NCBI GenBank assembly: GCA_038380795.1
Contig: CM076274.1
Coordinates: 16,338,027-16,402,026 of the forward strand
Origin: Pyrocephalus nanus
Lineage: Eukaryota > Chordata > Aves > Passeriformes > Tyrannidae
Direction of reading: 5' to 3'
Length of the DNA: 64,000 bases
The position numbers were made by a program, and so were the translations under genes. Shown here in pieces: positions 49,101 through 63,000 of the stretch (its first letter is position 1; the number at the start of each line of letters is the position of its first letter). The notes beneath the pieces were generated by a model. The model worked only from the letters and a program-made list of their open reading frames with translations. It did not search any database and was not told where the DNA came from.

Positions 49101-52100
49101 TTCTCTAGGACAGTCCTTGTAATTATTATGTTAATTTCCCACAAATATGACCAAAGCTACATTAGCAGCCAGTATTACCATATGCTTCTGGAAAGAAAAT
49201 AATCATCAAATTGTTTAACAGTCTCCTGGGAAAGGAGAATAGAAGATCTGATTTAGAACAATATCATGTCTTGAGAAAATTACACTATGTCCCTGTCATA
49301 TTTTTGTCTATTATGGTGCTGTCTTCTGATGCATTTCCATTTGAAGAGTGTTATAATTTATCATGCAAGTAGAGATCTACTGAATTGTGCCTAGTTAAGT
49401 ACCAGGAAGCAGAACATCAGAATCTGCTGGAAGTGGGGCAGAAAGTTAACCTCTAGCTAAAGGTGGAGTGGTTCCTGTCAGACCTACTTGTATGTTATTA
49501 TAAACCCTTGGCATAAATTGTGGGGGTTTTCTCTCTTTTTGGCAAGGAAATTTGGACAGTAATTATTTAATAATATTTTTTAAAACCATCATTGCATTAT
49601 ATTCTCTCTCTACTTCTCTATATTGCAATACAGGCCAATTTTGCTTGTCACAGCTGCATATTAAAAAAAAATCCAGGGTCTGTCCAAAGGAAATATCATT
49701 AGGATTGGCATAAACATCCTTCTGGGCTTCTGTAGCCTGGATAATCTTAGATATTTTCTGCTGATTCAGGTTCTTGTGGTGATTATTTTATCTTTTCTCA
49801 CTCTGGAAACACATATATTTGTCATCTAAACCACGGAGTGTAAAGGCAAGCAGTGCAGTTATGCCATATGCTGAGGAATCCAAGTGAAAGCAGTTTGGAA
49901 AACTGTAGCTTTGTTTAAAAGGAGGAGACCCTTTCTAGGCACTTGGTCCCTTCCAAGTCCAAGTAGTTCTCATCAAATTTGGTGGGATGGGAAAGGTTAG
50001 CCTGTTTGATGAATGCTTGTTTTCCAGATTTTAGAAGGATTCTCTGCAGTTTTAAGTCTTTTCAGTTTCTCTGCTTTATTATTTCCAGCAAGTTACTCCC
50101 TTAGTGGCATTAACATTCCGGCTAAGGAAGCCTAGAGGAGCAAGTTAGGCAGAATCTAAATATACAGAATACCCTTTGGCCGTGTCAGCAACTCCAGCTC
50201 TGTTTCTTATAGCTATATAAGACTTTCTTTCAGACACTAACCAAAGAAAAGGCTGAACATCTACCTTGAAAGAACATAAACTTTCAAGAAAAAGCTCATA
50301 AACCGAGTCTGCAATCGTGTTCTCTTTTCCTTGCCTGGCTACTCAAGTGGAATATTTTCTAGCCTTTTGTTCCTGTGAAACTGCACTACATATGCTGAAA
50401 GCCTGGAGATTGCCTCTGGATTGGGGTGGGAGTATTCTTTCATATGATTTGATTTTTCTTGTAAGAGGAATTTGAAAGGAAAAAAAGAATGTACTGCAGG
50501 CCCCCAAGAGTCAAAAATTGAAAAATGCTGTATTAAAGCTGCATGAACATCTGTGTGAAAAATATACCTCCACTACAGTAGGATAGAAAAGGTTTATTAA
50601 TTCTAGCTTATTTTGTGGCATTTTTCACTTTAAATGTTAATTTTCCCAAAAGTTCTGCAAAATCAGGTTCCTCTATTTTCCTAATGAAGCAGTTTGACAT
50701 TTCACATGAAGCCCATGCTGTTTAGTATGTTAATGTCTTCAATATTCATAGTAAAATGCTAAAAATCTAATGAACATAGTTGTCTCCCAAGCAATAGTTA
50801 TACTTTTAAAATAATTTATCTAATCCGATCTTTTTTGCCTGAAAATTTTATTTATTCAGCTCAGATACACATATTTCTAAAAATCCAGGAGGTTTGTCCA
50901 TAGGCTGTAGGAAATAGATACAAAGGCAATATTATTGGTATTATGAGCAATTTGTTTCCTGATTAAAAAAGCTGGTCTTGACAAAGTTTTCTTGCAGCAA
51001 AATAGTCCAAATATTATGGATAAACATGAATTCCAAACTTGTATTGATGAAGTTCTGTCATGGGCCAGAGCTATTTCTGAACAGCATACTGAAGAAGCTC
51101 ATAGGTGACTCATTCAAGAGACAAGATGAAGAGTGGTTTTTTTTCAACTGAGTACTTCTCTTTTTTTTATTTTTTTTTTTTTTTTTTATTTGAGGAGTTT
51201 TTGACACTTGTATTTTTAGCCTATGACATTTCCCTGAGATCCACTTCTGTGATACCACACTGACTTCAGGTCACTAGGGATCAGCTGAGGTGACAATGTG
51301 GAATATGTGCTGAGAGGAGTCACCCCACCACCTTTGTTAAACTGGGAAAATGGTCCATACAAACTGCTCTTGCACTGTGGCTATTCTACCACTTGTGGAT
51401 TTAAGACTGCAAAAAAGCAGTTTGCTGCATTGTTTCTAAGTGAGGCCACTGATCAGAAGGAGGAAGAGACATTTGTAGCTCAAGTCCCCATTAGTAAATC
51501 CAGATCGATAACATCAATGTTTTTCCAGTGTATTTTAAAAAGGTATTCTTTATAACAGAATTTAAACAGATTCAGTCTGATTCATCCTTTACAAAATGTC
51601 ACTAGTTCAAAACCTAATGTAATTCATTTTTATGTTTATTCAAACATACCTTACAACTGTGTGGTAATTCCCTTTCATTGTATGTCAGAGTAAATTTCTA
51701 TCTCACAGAACAGATTTACAGCATTTCTCAAACTTATAAACCATGCACTGCAAAATATAAAAGGGGTTAACTTTTAACTTTATTAGAAAACAATTAATAT
51801 CAAATAAAACAATAATATGCTTAAAACATAGTTTAAACCCCTTTTGGAGGGTTGGAGAAGAAAACACTTTGAGACACAAACTAAAACAATCTAGAATCAA
51901 ACTGGAGAACTCAGTATCAAAACACAGCTTGCAAAATGAAAGGGTTAAGAATATTCAGCAAATGCAATGATTTGATTAGTTTAGCATCAGTGGGTGCTTC
52001 ATCATGGATAATGACAGGGAATGGCCTTAGGTGTCTGATAGTTGTTCCCATGCATTCACTGCTTTCACCATGACATTCTGTGAGAGCATAATGTGTGTGA

Positions 52101-53224
52101 ACAAATTAATGACACCATATATTTCCAAATCCATGTTCAGGGTATTGTCTTCAGACTAAAAGAAAATTTTGTTAAAGTATTGCTTTTCTAACTGTAGTGT
52201 AGTATTGGTGCTGATTTTAATTACTGAAATGGCAAAGTTTCTGTTTTGCCTCTAAAAAATTGTTATTGTCATAAAATTTCCGATCTTTTACTCCCTGATA
52301 AATGTTGAAGGAGAACTGTATTCTTTAGAACTAGACTCCACAAAGTAAGATCATGACTCTTTTAATTACAAAAATATTGTGGGATGTAATTACATCGGAT
52401 TAAGGTAGCAGTTGGACTACAGTTTGCCTAATTTTCCTGGTTTGGTGTGATAAAAGGATAGTCCCTTCCTTTTTGAACTAAAGAGTGATTGTGCTGAAAA
52501 TACTTTGCAACCTATAATTGAATCCTAGATCCCCTTTCTGAGGACGTGGTGGATATGAACACATCAACAATACAGTCCATACTTATAACTTGACAACACA
52601 AACTGATTTTAGATATGAGCAAAATGTGCAAAACTACTATGCTGCATTGTCCTAATCAGTTTAATTTCATTGTGGAAAATGAATTTGTGATAATATACCA
52701 GAAAACCATTATGCATTTGACCTTATTAAACTGGAGTGGAATCAAATTGTATACTATTGACCTTAACCTTGGCTCACTGTGCAGATGAATGAAAATAATT
52801 GCACTTGTAAAAAATAATCAAATGGCTGCACACAGCTCTGCAGATTGAATGGACCTTGGCTCAGTGCTATTAGGAATGATATCGCCTATAGAAATAGAAT
52901 TTTGTAATTAATGAAGAACAGGGACAGGAAGAAAAAAACAAACTAGTTCTGCACCAGCTGCCTCTAAGCAAAATTGGATGAATGCAATTGTATTAGCAGG
53001 TATTTGTTTAAAAATTGAGATTGGTTTTAAAGGCTGAAACAGAAGAAATGTGTGGCAGGATGGAGATGGAAATTATGACTAGAGGCCTAGAATGAAGTGG
53101 GGTTTTAATCCAAATTAGACCAGTAAGTAAGGAATCTCTACCTGTTACTCCAATTTAAGAAAAGGGAGCTACTGAGACTTGCAGCTTATGTGACTTTAGT
53201 GTAAATTTGGCTCAGTAACTGTGG
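46193..53224. other. Gene-free stretch
   Basis: No gene recognised. A 91-codon minus-strand frame at 46,282-46,557 has a hydrophobic stretch but no family resemblance. Simple sequence includes T17 (46,836-46,852) and T-rich runs at 51,161-51,189. A complex AT-rich part at 52,660-52,920 contains TAATTA (52,905-52,910). The remainder is unique. Confidence 0.6.
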
Positions 53225-53276
53225 GGAAAAAACAAACAAACAAACACAAAGAAAAAAACCCAACAAAACAACAACT
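53225..53276. repeat. CAAA-type A/C tract
   Basis: Tandem CAAA units followed by A runs, CCC and CAACAAAACAAC, almost free of G and T on the plus strand. It belongs to the same class as the longer tracts at 33 kb and 43 kb. Confidence 0.85.
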
Positions 53277-56200
53277 GGAAAGATGCCTTCCCTGAGGTCA
53301 GTCTTCATTTTGCATATTTGCAATTGATGCTACTGGGCAGTGGAACAGGTTTGTGGATTTGGTTACCTAGGTGGAAGGTCATTTTTGTTCCAGAACTGAT
53401 AAACCAGCAGCTTCAAGACCCAAAAACCCTATTGCAGGGATTGGTATTTAAGTGCCACAGTCTCCTGAGGCCAACTGAGACTTGATTTTAAACCTATTAT
53501 TTAACAAAAATAATATCTTGCATGGTTGTTGGGGTTTTTTCCTCCTCCTATTGCTATTCTTTCTTCCAGAAGGGATAAAGAGTCAAGTTCTGCTTTGTCC
53601 TATTAATTTAATTAGTATTGGACTGATGTAATTGAGAACAGAATTTGTCCTGTGCTGTTTAAATTAAATGAGAGCTCAATCAGGCTGATTCTTTCATATT
53701 ACAGTGCATCTTCATTACAGCATCATTAAATTCCCTCTGTGATTTCAGCCCTTTATTTCTTTTTGCATCCAGGGTATCACTCTGATACCATCAGTCAGGT
53801 AGGGCATTCTACTGTTTCCTTCACAGAGTTTGGCCATTTCCAAAAGAAAAAGGAAAGGAAAAAAAATAAGGGGGGGGGGCAACCTTGATGAACTTTTCAC
53901 ATTTTGCTTTTAATACTTTAATATTAATGCTGCAAAATTTCATTTACTAATACAAGCACTCTGAGAATCTTTTCTGTGGCAGAGCAGTGCCCCACAATGT
54001 TTACTGTCCAGCTGTTAACATGAAAGGGGGGCACGTTGGCTCTACAGCCAATGCACAGTTGGCCTCCTTTGCTGAAGTGGTTTCATGCCAAACACATGAA
54101 GTTTTAATTATAAGCAGATTGAAATATTTATGCTCTTTGAATTTCCCTATTCTTGCACAGAAAGGAGACAAAAGTTCTTTTGAAATGTGATGACAGAAAG
54201 TATTTGACACCAACACCATGCAATTGTGGAGGCTAATTAATTAGTCTGAGTGAATAATTATGTTGTTGGGTTTTCTATGATTGTATTCTCTGCTCAGTGA
54301 TACCTTAAACCAAAAAGTGTAATTATTCAAAAGGACATGAAAGTGATAGTTCTCCTCCCCTGCTTCCATACCTTTCTTCTTCTGCCTAAAATTACAGTTT
54401 GGCCCACTGTGGGAATGAAGCACCATTGCATGTGTGTGTTTTTAGGAAGGAGGTCTGCAGTTCTGAGTGAGTCACTTCAGCATCCCTTTCAGTCCTTATG
54501 TTTGAAGGTACATTTACCATCTAAGATCCTTTTCTGCAGCTGAACACTCACGTTGGTGCTTTTGAAAGCTTAGCTAAGCTCCCAGCTCTTTTAATATCAC
54601 AGCTGGCACCATGATGTTATGGTTACTTTTATAAAAAGTCTTTGAGGTTTGCACAGAGACCCACCATAGGACCTGGGGGTTATGCCCTATTGAGCCTCGA
54701 AGCTCTCCTGTTTTCTCCTGTTTGCCAAAACAACTCAGATTCATTGGCTAGGATTGGTGAGAAGATATCCTAGAGCTGACTGAGAGACGAGACACACATT
54801 CTACACCAAAACATGTTTTGTGGTTTTGTGACCTAATGACAATCTAAAGTAAAATATAGAAACATTTTCTCCTCTTTCTGGGGAAATAACTAGTCTTTAG
54901 ACTGATGTGCATATATGTGTGTGTATATAAATATATGTACACATAAGTTGTCTTTTCCTGGTTTGTTTTGAATGATTACTGTGAGCCTTTTGTGACGTTC
55001 AATCTCAATAAGTGCCCATCAGGTGGGCTCTGAGTCTGCCTGCTGGATCAAACCCCGCAGGGAAACTAAATGAAAGAAAATCTTAGGTGCACAGATCATT
55101 GTAAATTCAGCAGGACGTTTGAGAAGTGTTATTGAAGTTATGTGCTCAGGTCCTTTCATGTATTTGAACTCTCATCTTTACAATTGCTCTTATATTCAGA
55201 ACAGGTAGCATCAGCTGAAAAGTAATTCTTCTTCACCTTTTCCCTCTAGTGACAGATTCTTAGTGTAAAAGAAGGAATCAGTGCTTTCTGGTGGGAAGCA
55301 AAATGTGATGAGTAACAGGCAATTGTTGGATAGAACAGATTTGCTTAGAAGTAGAATTAAAAAATAATAAATAAATAAATAAGCCCATAAACATGGATGC
55401 ATGTGTAAACTAACAGAGACTTGTCTAATTCTGAACTGCAAGTTCTGCAAGATGGAGGATCTGCCCCTGAGCAATTAACCAAGCTCAATAACAATTCCAC
55501 TTTCTGTTCTTCATTAAAGTAACACCAGAAAAAGTGTCCACGCTGCAGTCTGAAGTGCACTGCAGCCATACCTGAGTTTTAAATGAGCTGTCTTGGATAC
55601 TGGAAGTCCTTGCCAAGGTCAAGATAAATTAATCTTCCTGATCTCCTTTTTGTCATGGCTGTGCAGATTTCATTACCCCGACTACCTCATATGGCATTAA
55701 CTTGGGTATCTTCTAACTGTGCTGTTTCCCACATTGCAGATATATATAAAATCAGTGTACTTTTTCAGTCAGCCCAGAAAAATCCAATTGCTTATGGTAC
55801 AGTCCAGTCAGAATGTTTCCTGTCCCTGCAAGTCCCACAACTCCTCTCACCCACCTTAGACCCAAGCTGGATGCAGTAGTAACACTACATGCATTTTTAT
55901 CAGGTCTCCTGAAAATTTGCTGATAAGCAGTTTTGCTATGTTTTTTTTTTTTTTCTTCTGATCAATATTTCAGGATTACCATGTCCCTTAGAGCTCAACA
56001 TATCCTCCATTTACTTTGTACACCAGGTCTTCTACAGATTGCAGGATCTGATGATCTCCCTTCCATCTTGCCACATGGCCTCTCTCTAGCTCTGAGCCTG
56101 GATGTCCCTGAATGTCCATGAAGAGGATAGACAGGTTTCTTGACAACCCACTTGATTAGTGTGGGATTTGAGTATTTTAGTTTGAAAAGGGAAAGAAGAA

Positions 56201-59200
56201 CAATGTATAAAAGTTCACTTTTGGGTACTTTTCACTGGCTGTTCAAAAGGTTAAAAATTGGAGCAGTGAATCAGTGAAATAAAAAACAAAGACAGAGTGA
56301 TCATGGAAAATATCAGCAAAAAACACTAAATGCAGTTAATCATTAACATATATTAAAAACATGGATTTATTTCATGTGTATGTATTCTCATAAGAAATAT
56401 TGCCACAGTACTCAACCAATTGCAGTGCCTCAATCTAAATAATCACATCTGCACTGTGGTTTTCCTTGCAATAGGACTCTACTGCCTGTATCCATGCAAC
56501 TGGGAGATCAATCCCATCTATGATTACTTGATGATTTCTTTATCTCACAAGGCCTTATCTCCAAGGCTCTTTCTTCTGATAAGGAAGGGTATTTTTTTTT
56601 TTAGTGCTACCTAAGTAAATTTTCTGTTACTGACATCAAGCATCTTATTTTTCCAAGTTAAAAGGAAAAAGTGGCAGCATTGAAAAGAGCTGTTACAAAG
56701 CCACCATCTTTTCTCCATCAAAGGGATTCAGAGGACCAAGTGGTGATAAACTTCTCTCTAATAAAAATGCATCACAGAATACCTATCCAGTCTAAAGCTG
56801 TGAAGCCCAACTGGAGAAGGGAAGGAATTAATCAGAGGACATTAATAAACATTTATAAGTGCTATAAGCAATGTTAAACACATGGCATTGCATAGGGTGA
56901 GCATCTGACTGGAAAAAACCCTGAACCTCTTCGACAAATAATCAGGATGTTCTTATTTCCAGCACAGGTTATATATCTTGATGCAACTTTCCTTCTTTTT
57001 TTTCAGTTGGTTGTCTTTAAAATGAGTGCTAATTTTTGATTTGGTTCCAAAATATTGATTTAAAGCCTCACAAAGCTTAAGAAGCTCCATTCTCTGTCGT
57101 TAGCCGTCCGTTCTCGATGACTTTGCTTGCAGGTTATGGTCTAGAGTTAGAGCCTTGCAGGTAGGAAGCCCAATTAGAGGGTTTCCTAAAGAGCTGGATG
57201 TGCTTGAGTGCCCCACAGTGTGAAAAGTCTGGTAATTCCTGTGGTGCTAAATCCTTCAGGATTCTCTTTTGGGGGAAGGAAGAACAACATATCAAGGCAA
57301 TGATGCCGACCTTCTGCCTTGCAGGCAACCTCAGAGATGGCACACTCTCAGTGGGAGGGTGGATCCTCAAGGTGAAGAAACACGTCCCTTAACAAGACTG
57401 GAGTTAAGATATTAAGTGCCCCCTTACAGTCATTATCTATGCCCATATTTTTCAGCCTCTGACTTTCTTTTAATTAAAACTCCATTTGCTGCAACATAGC
57501 TGGTTAAGTCCTGCAGACTAGAATATTTTGTCAAACTCATGAATTTGCAGCACAAAAATATGTTTCATAAGGCCTTTCATTCAGCTTTCTTATACTTCAT
57601 AATGCTGGTACAATAAGACACAATAAAACATGGTACATTGCTTGTTCCTGTACATTGATGTGGAGGCAGAATGCAATGAATATAAAAGACACTTTAAGCA
57701 AGATCATTGCAGAAAAGCCTGCAGCTCTCCATTTCTTATAGTGGTTTTTCCTGTAAAGATTCAGAGGAGCTTGATTTTTAAAAATATCTACATATCTCAA
57801 AGACTTTCCCCCCCCCACACACATTTTTCTCTTTCTCTCAAATTTGTGAGAGTTCTTCCTTTTTGAACAATGCCTGATTATGTGTGCTGCTTCAGCCCTT
57901 CAGGCCACCAAAAAACCCCTCTGGGTGTAATGTCTTATTCTTTTCCAGTGGGATCACTGAAAGCAATTTTTCACGTGCTTCAATCTGGGCTCCTGCATTA
58001 GTATAGCAGAGATGTAGTGCCAGCCAATAGAAGTTTTATAAATTAATATCCATTAAAACACAGATTGAAATTGATGAATTATTTCATATCAAATGCTTTT
58101 AGATCACAGTGCCTTTGGGTGGTGGGATGAAAAGCTGGACTTGATTTGAAATGGTCACCTTGTGATAAAAAGCTCCTTATCCCACTCATTGTATTTCCAC
58201 TTGCAATGCAGTGCTGCACAGATTAGAACCTCAGGCTGTGCAGGTTTGGGTTTGTGTCATACCTCTTCTTTTCCCATGTGCTCTTTCTCCTTTTTTATTG
58301 GAGAACAGTGAATCAGAAAGAACCACTGTGTGTTTTGGGTTCTCATTTTCTGTTAGTGTTTCAGAGTAGTCTTGATTAGGCCACTTGGAAGAAGGAGTCT
58401 TCCACCAGAAAAGTTATCAAAGCCCCTCTTGTGAATGCATCAGCATTACTGAGTGAACAACATTTGCTTATTTATCTGACACTGCTCATGCCTTAACAGG
58501 TTTTGCCTCTTTTCTTCTGTGAGCTGAGAAAACCACTCTTTTATGGACACTGTGTTTTCAATGTAGGTGTTTCATCCTTCATGCTCCTTGATATATTTTG
58601 ACATTGTTTCCTGTTATTACTGTATTTAATGTTAGTATGTGTAGTGAATGCCCGATGGGCAAGAAAATCTTGCAAAATTTTTTTGGTAGCCTAGCTGGTG
58701 TGGGGCTTTTTGGTGGCTTGGTTTTAATTGTGGTTTTTTTAGTGTGTGGCTGCACCATGCCACCAGCTACAAACTAAATGTTCATTAATGGAACTGGAAA
58801 AAATACAGCCTTGATAAAAATTTTCAAAACGTAGTTTGATCTGGAGAATACCATAAATCACAGAAAATACAAGTATAGACATTGGGGAGCAATATCCAGG
58901 TATACCATATAAACAAAATCTAATATATATTTAAATCAAAATACTGCTACTCTTTGAATTCTCTCTGCTCTCTTCATTTTTCTGAAGATATTCTTAGGGT
59001 GAATAGCAGCTTATTCCCCAAAAAAGCCATATTTACTTCAGGAGAGGAATTCGAGAGGTAAGATATTTAAAGTACAGCTTCAAAGGCTTTTGAAAGAGGT
59101 TCCCTCAATTTGGCTTCATGCAGTACTGACATCTTTCAGATGTAGTAGGGAAATCATTCTATAATAAAACACACGGATCAATCAAAGTCTCGGGAGAAGC

Positions 59201-59399
59201 AGTGGGATGGTATAAGGTTGCATTCATTACCCAAAAGCTGGATAGAGGATATAGATTTCTAGGTTCCTTGGAAGGAAATGCTTTATAACTGGGAAATCAA
59301 TTACATTTATTTTATGAGCCTTACGGTGGCTTAGAGGTGTTTTGATTTTTTTTTTTAAACTTTCTCTATAACTAGAAAAATGACAGACTGGTTCTCTGT
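53277..59399. other. Gene-free stretch
   Basis: No gene recognised. It includes a G10 run (53,870-53,879), an alternating purine-pyrimidine TG/TA stretch (54,907-54,942), an AAAT microsatellite (55,363-55,382), T14 (55,941-55,954), a C10-type run near 57,808-57,816 and a T/G-rich tract at 58,680-58,741. TAATTA occurs at 53,609-53,614 in complex AT-rich sequence. Confidence 0.6.
55363..55382. repeat. AAAT microsatellite
   Basis: About four tandem AAAT units following AAAAATAAT. A simple repeat, potentially length-variable. Confidence 0.85.
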
Positions 59400-59950
59400 G
59401 CCCACGAAGGATCAATATTCACTGGATATTGCATCCTAATTAGCATATTTTTTCAAATGCTTCATGCCAGCAGAATTGAATTAAGGTCACTTATTAACAC
59501 ATATACAATTTAATTTTGCATTCATGTGTGAGATGTATCACACACAGTCTTGTGCCTGATACATCACATGAAGTGTGTTGTTTTTCTGTAGCTTGTTTTC
59601 TAGTCACAAAAGAGCGCAGTTGTCAAACTAACTACAATTAAATTCTCCCTGGCATTTTAATTTCTCAGCTTTGTAACCTGGCAATTAAGTGTTAACCTGC
59701 CTGGCTTAGCATTGTGTTCCATCAGTCATACAAGGTTGAAACAGGTTAGATTTACTCATTTCTACAACCAATTACCAGGCATCTCATTCACATACACAAT
59801 CTATTCAAAGCCATTACATGGTTCATTTCATAAAAGCCTGCATTTGTGCTGCTGTGTTTATACTTTGTTTTGCCCATGGATAGGGAGAAATAGTTGTTGT
59901 GCTGAGTATTTCCTCATCCCGTCTTTAGCAGATTGCACATGCCTCCTTAA
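59400..59950. promoter_or_regulatory. Possible conserved non-coding element
   Basis: Complex, low-repeat, AT-rich sequence with several homeodomain-type cores: TAATTA (59,437-59,442), TTAATTTTGCAT (from about 59,510), CAATTA (59,682-59,687 and 59,769-59,774), plus the strong hairpin at 59,521-59,572. This density without low-complexity sequence is typical of vertebrate developmental enhancers, but conservation is what defines such elements and I cannot test it. No target gene is visible in the window. Confidence 0.25.
59521..59572. ncRNA. Strong 52-nt hairpin, possible small-RNA precursor
   Basis: Outer arms TTCATGT (59,521-59,527) and ACATGAA (59,566-59,572) pair perfectly. After a 4-base bulge (GTGA) the middle arms GATGTATCA (59,532-59,540) and TGATACATC (59,557-59,565) pair perfectly. 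After a 2x2 internal loop, CACA pairs with TGTG around a GTCT loop. In all, 20 base pairs form in 52 nt. The shape is reminiscent of a short microRNA precursor, though the terminal loop is small and the 4-base bulge is large for one. It could equally be a DNA-level dyad. I do not recognise a known microRNA seed. Confidence 0.3.
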
Positions 59951-59958
59951 TTTATTTG

Positions 59959-60043
59959 GGGAAAAAAAACCCTGACAAATTAACAAAAAAACCTAATAAC
60001 AAACAAAAAAGGCCCCCCAAAAGCCCCAAACCACAAAATAAAG
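59959..60043. repeat. A/C-rich low-complexity tract
   Basis: A runs alternating with CCC and CC groups, including AACAAAAAAACC and GGCCCCCCAAAAGCCCC. It is less pure than the 33 kb and 43 kb tracts but of the same strand bias. Confidence 0.75.
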
Positions 60044-63000
60044 TTACTGCTGCCCCCAGAATGCCTTGATGAGTTGTTATCTCCAGCAGTAGAAGCTCTG
60101 GTACCCAGTGTCTGCTATTAATAAGCACATGTCAAAACTAAAAGGGAAAAATATGCAACTGTTTTTAAAATTATGAGTTGCTTCAAAATACAGTTCTGTC
60201 CTACCACTTGGAATGTAGAATTTGGATTTTTTGGGCAATAAAATTGGCAGAACTAAAAATCCTTCACCCTTACTACATGAGATGACGCTCAAGGAGACAT
60301 AATGTACATTTATTATCTCAGCCTTCTGGTGGGACCAGATTATGTAAGGGAATGGGCCCAGGACACAACTGGTCCCAAATCAAAGCAGAACCAAGAACAA
60401 GGGGCATGTGTTCCAAAAGCAGCACCACAGCTGGGGCTGAAGAATGAGTCTGGAGCCTTCATTATTACAGAAATGTAAGTGGGAAGTCTTACACTTCATT
60501 TGAGAAGTAGTCATGGGTAGTTGATGAGATGCTAGGAAAATTTCTGGATGCCTAAGTGGCAAAAGGATGATTTATTGGTCATAATGCTGACACTGGACTT
60601 TTGAACACCTGAGGAGTTTTGACTAAACTTGAAGGATGAAACCTTGACTATTTTAGGCTCACCACTCCAGAGCACAGTCCTGCATTCCACTGCCAAGGCT
60701 GTGCTGAGATCATTGAGTTTCTTCTGCATAAAAAAGGCAAGATCAAGTTCCAAAGAAATGCTTAAATATAATCACTGTGAAACTTTGCTCTTTTTGTAAA
60801 GCCTTTAGTCTTTGTTTCAACCTAGTGCTCAAATTCTTTTATATCTTGATGGTCATTACTAATGAAAAATGAATCAGATTCGTTAGCACTGAGCACTTCC
60901 AGGAGATTTTTATGTGCAAGAGCCATTTTGAAGAATATATGTGCTTTCATGTTCATTGCCCACTCTAGTTTCTCTTGCTGGCAGTTATGACAATTATTTA
61001 CCACAGTTTTCCAGACTGTGGTTAGAAAAGAGGCAATAAAAACCCAGGTGAAATCCTGGCTGCATTAAAATAGAAAGGAAATCTGTTGCTGATTTCAGCA
61101 AAGCCTGTGTCTCCCACTTTTCTTTGATTCTTGCTAGAATGAGAACTGCCTTATGTGCATTCAGCTCATTCAAAAATCTAATTCCCTTCTGAGGTCCTTT
61201 TATGAGGTGTTCCAGCTCATTAAAAAAACACAGGTTTTAAGAGCAATGCAAAATACACCCCAAAGTGCTGAAGAAAAAAATCTTACTTCTGTTTAACAGC
61301 TTTTCAAATACTTTAAATACTGCACTTTTTAAGGCAACAAATAGGTATTCAATACTCACTCCAAAGAGAATTTGACACTTCCAGCCTTGGTTAGACCATT
61401 TGTCTGCAAATTCTTTGTGACTAATCAGTTATCAGTGATGGTTTTGACTTTGCTGCACATCCTGTTAAGCTACATTATACCTCAAAATCACTGGCATGCT
61501 AACAGAGCTGTTTCCAAAGAACTGATACAATCCCCTGGCTGCCAGTCTCAACAAAGGTCACCAGCACAGCTCTACACGTGGGGTTCCTATGAAGTAGCCA
61601 AGAGAAAAGCATGTTGTACATGTGCAGAGTCCTGGGCCTCCAGAGAAGTGGAGTCATTAACCCAGATTACAAAATATAATAGGAATTGTGGCACTGGCTG
61701 AACAGATCCAGAATTTTTGGTTTAGCTCAATAAATTTAAATATTTTAACTCAAGTTATTCCAAAACCCCACCCCACTAGTCTTGCTTCTCAGTCAGTTTT
61801 TAATTCATTCAGTATTCGGAATATTTTATCATCTTATGAAAATTTTTAAAAAATTATTTTTAGGAAGTACCCTTTCCACTGAATAGTTCTTAGGTGGAAA
61901 ATCCCCACTAAGTTTTCCTGGCATCTGACTCTGTAAATTGATTGACATGATTTAATAGATCTATATGGATATGTTCATCTTCTATTTTCTTTTTAATTCA
62001 GTGCGGTCACTCCTTTACACGTCTGTCTGTGAGAGTTCAATGAAGCCTACTCTAATCAGTGAGATTTCACATTGCTAAATTTAAGTCATAGACATTGATT
62101 ACTTTGTATTTTAATAATCTTATGCTGCCAGAGTTATATAGGAATAGTTTCAGACACCATACAGGTTGTGCATTAGATCTCCTTGTCTTTTCTCAGCAAG
62201 TTGCTGGCAGTCAATAGCTTCAGGTAATTTCCATCTAATGGTTTGATATCATATAAAGAAGAAAGGAAAGTTGTAATGAATCATAAAAGACATTTTCATT
62301 ATCCCAGAATAAACTGGATGCAGTTATTGCATGGGACAGTTCAGTGTTATTGTATTCTGGAAAATTTCACTGAATCATAGCTTACAGTATCCTATGCCCA
62401 CAACTAAGCATGAGCAGGAAAGAGATTCATGAAGCAAAAGCAGTAACAAAAACTCTGTACTTGCCAGATCTAAAAAATGTATTGGGATCAACACTGGACT
62501 CCACTTACTAAAATAATTGCAGCCCCAGTCCATTTGATGGCATCTTATCTTTTATACAGAGGAGAAAAAATAGAAATAAGAATAGAACTTAGCAGTGTGG
62601 TTTGCTACGGATGACCAAATGTCTGATTTCTATCCTGGCATCAAGAGTGAACACCGAGCTGTGACACGTGGATCACATCTAATCTAAAAGCACTAACTTC
62701 TGTGGCTGCAGGCACATTGTTAAAATTTGGCCTTTTATCACACCTCCCATTTCCATTTTTTCGATTCTAATCCAAGGGCTCATTGATTTTGCTTGTCTGT
62801 GGTGGGGAGACTCCAATAAACAATGAGAAAAAAAAAAGCACTGTTAAAAAAACAAATAATCAGCTAGTGCAGTGCAGTGAGATGAATGCTTAAAATGTTG
62901 AGACCATCCATTTTTCAGGGGAGCAATTCTGTAAATACTACTTGGTCGTTGAAGTCAACGGGACCATTCAAACGAGTAAAATTTTTGATTGAATCCCAGC

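Noticed and set aside
57130..57165. Possible micro-exon between TTGCAG and CAG|GTAGGA
   Set aside because: Under 30 bases, non-consensus donor, and no partner exons. Far weaker than the two candidates reported.
60330..60377. 9-bp inverted repeat with a 30-base spacer
   Set aside because: With spacers allowed up to 40 bases, several such pairs are expected by chance in 64 kb.
61372..61701. 109-codon plus-strand open frame
   Set aside because: No recognisable domain, no supporting gene structure, and its composition matches the flanks.
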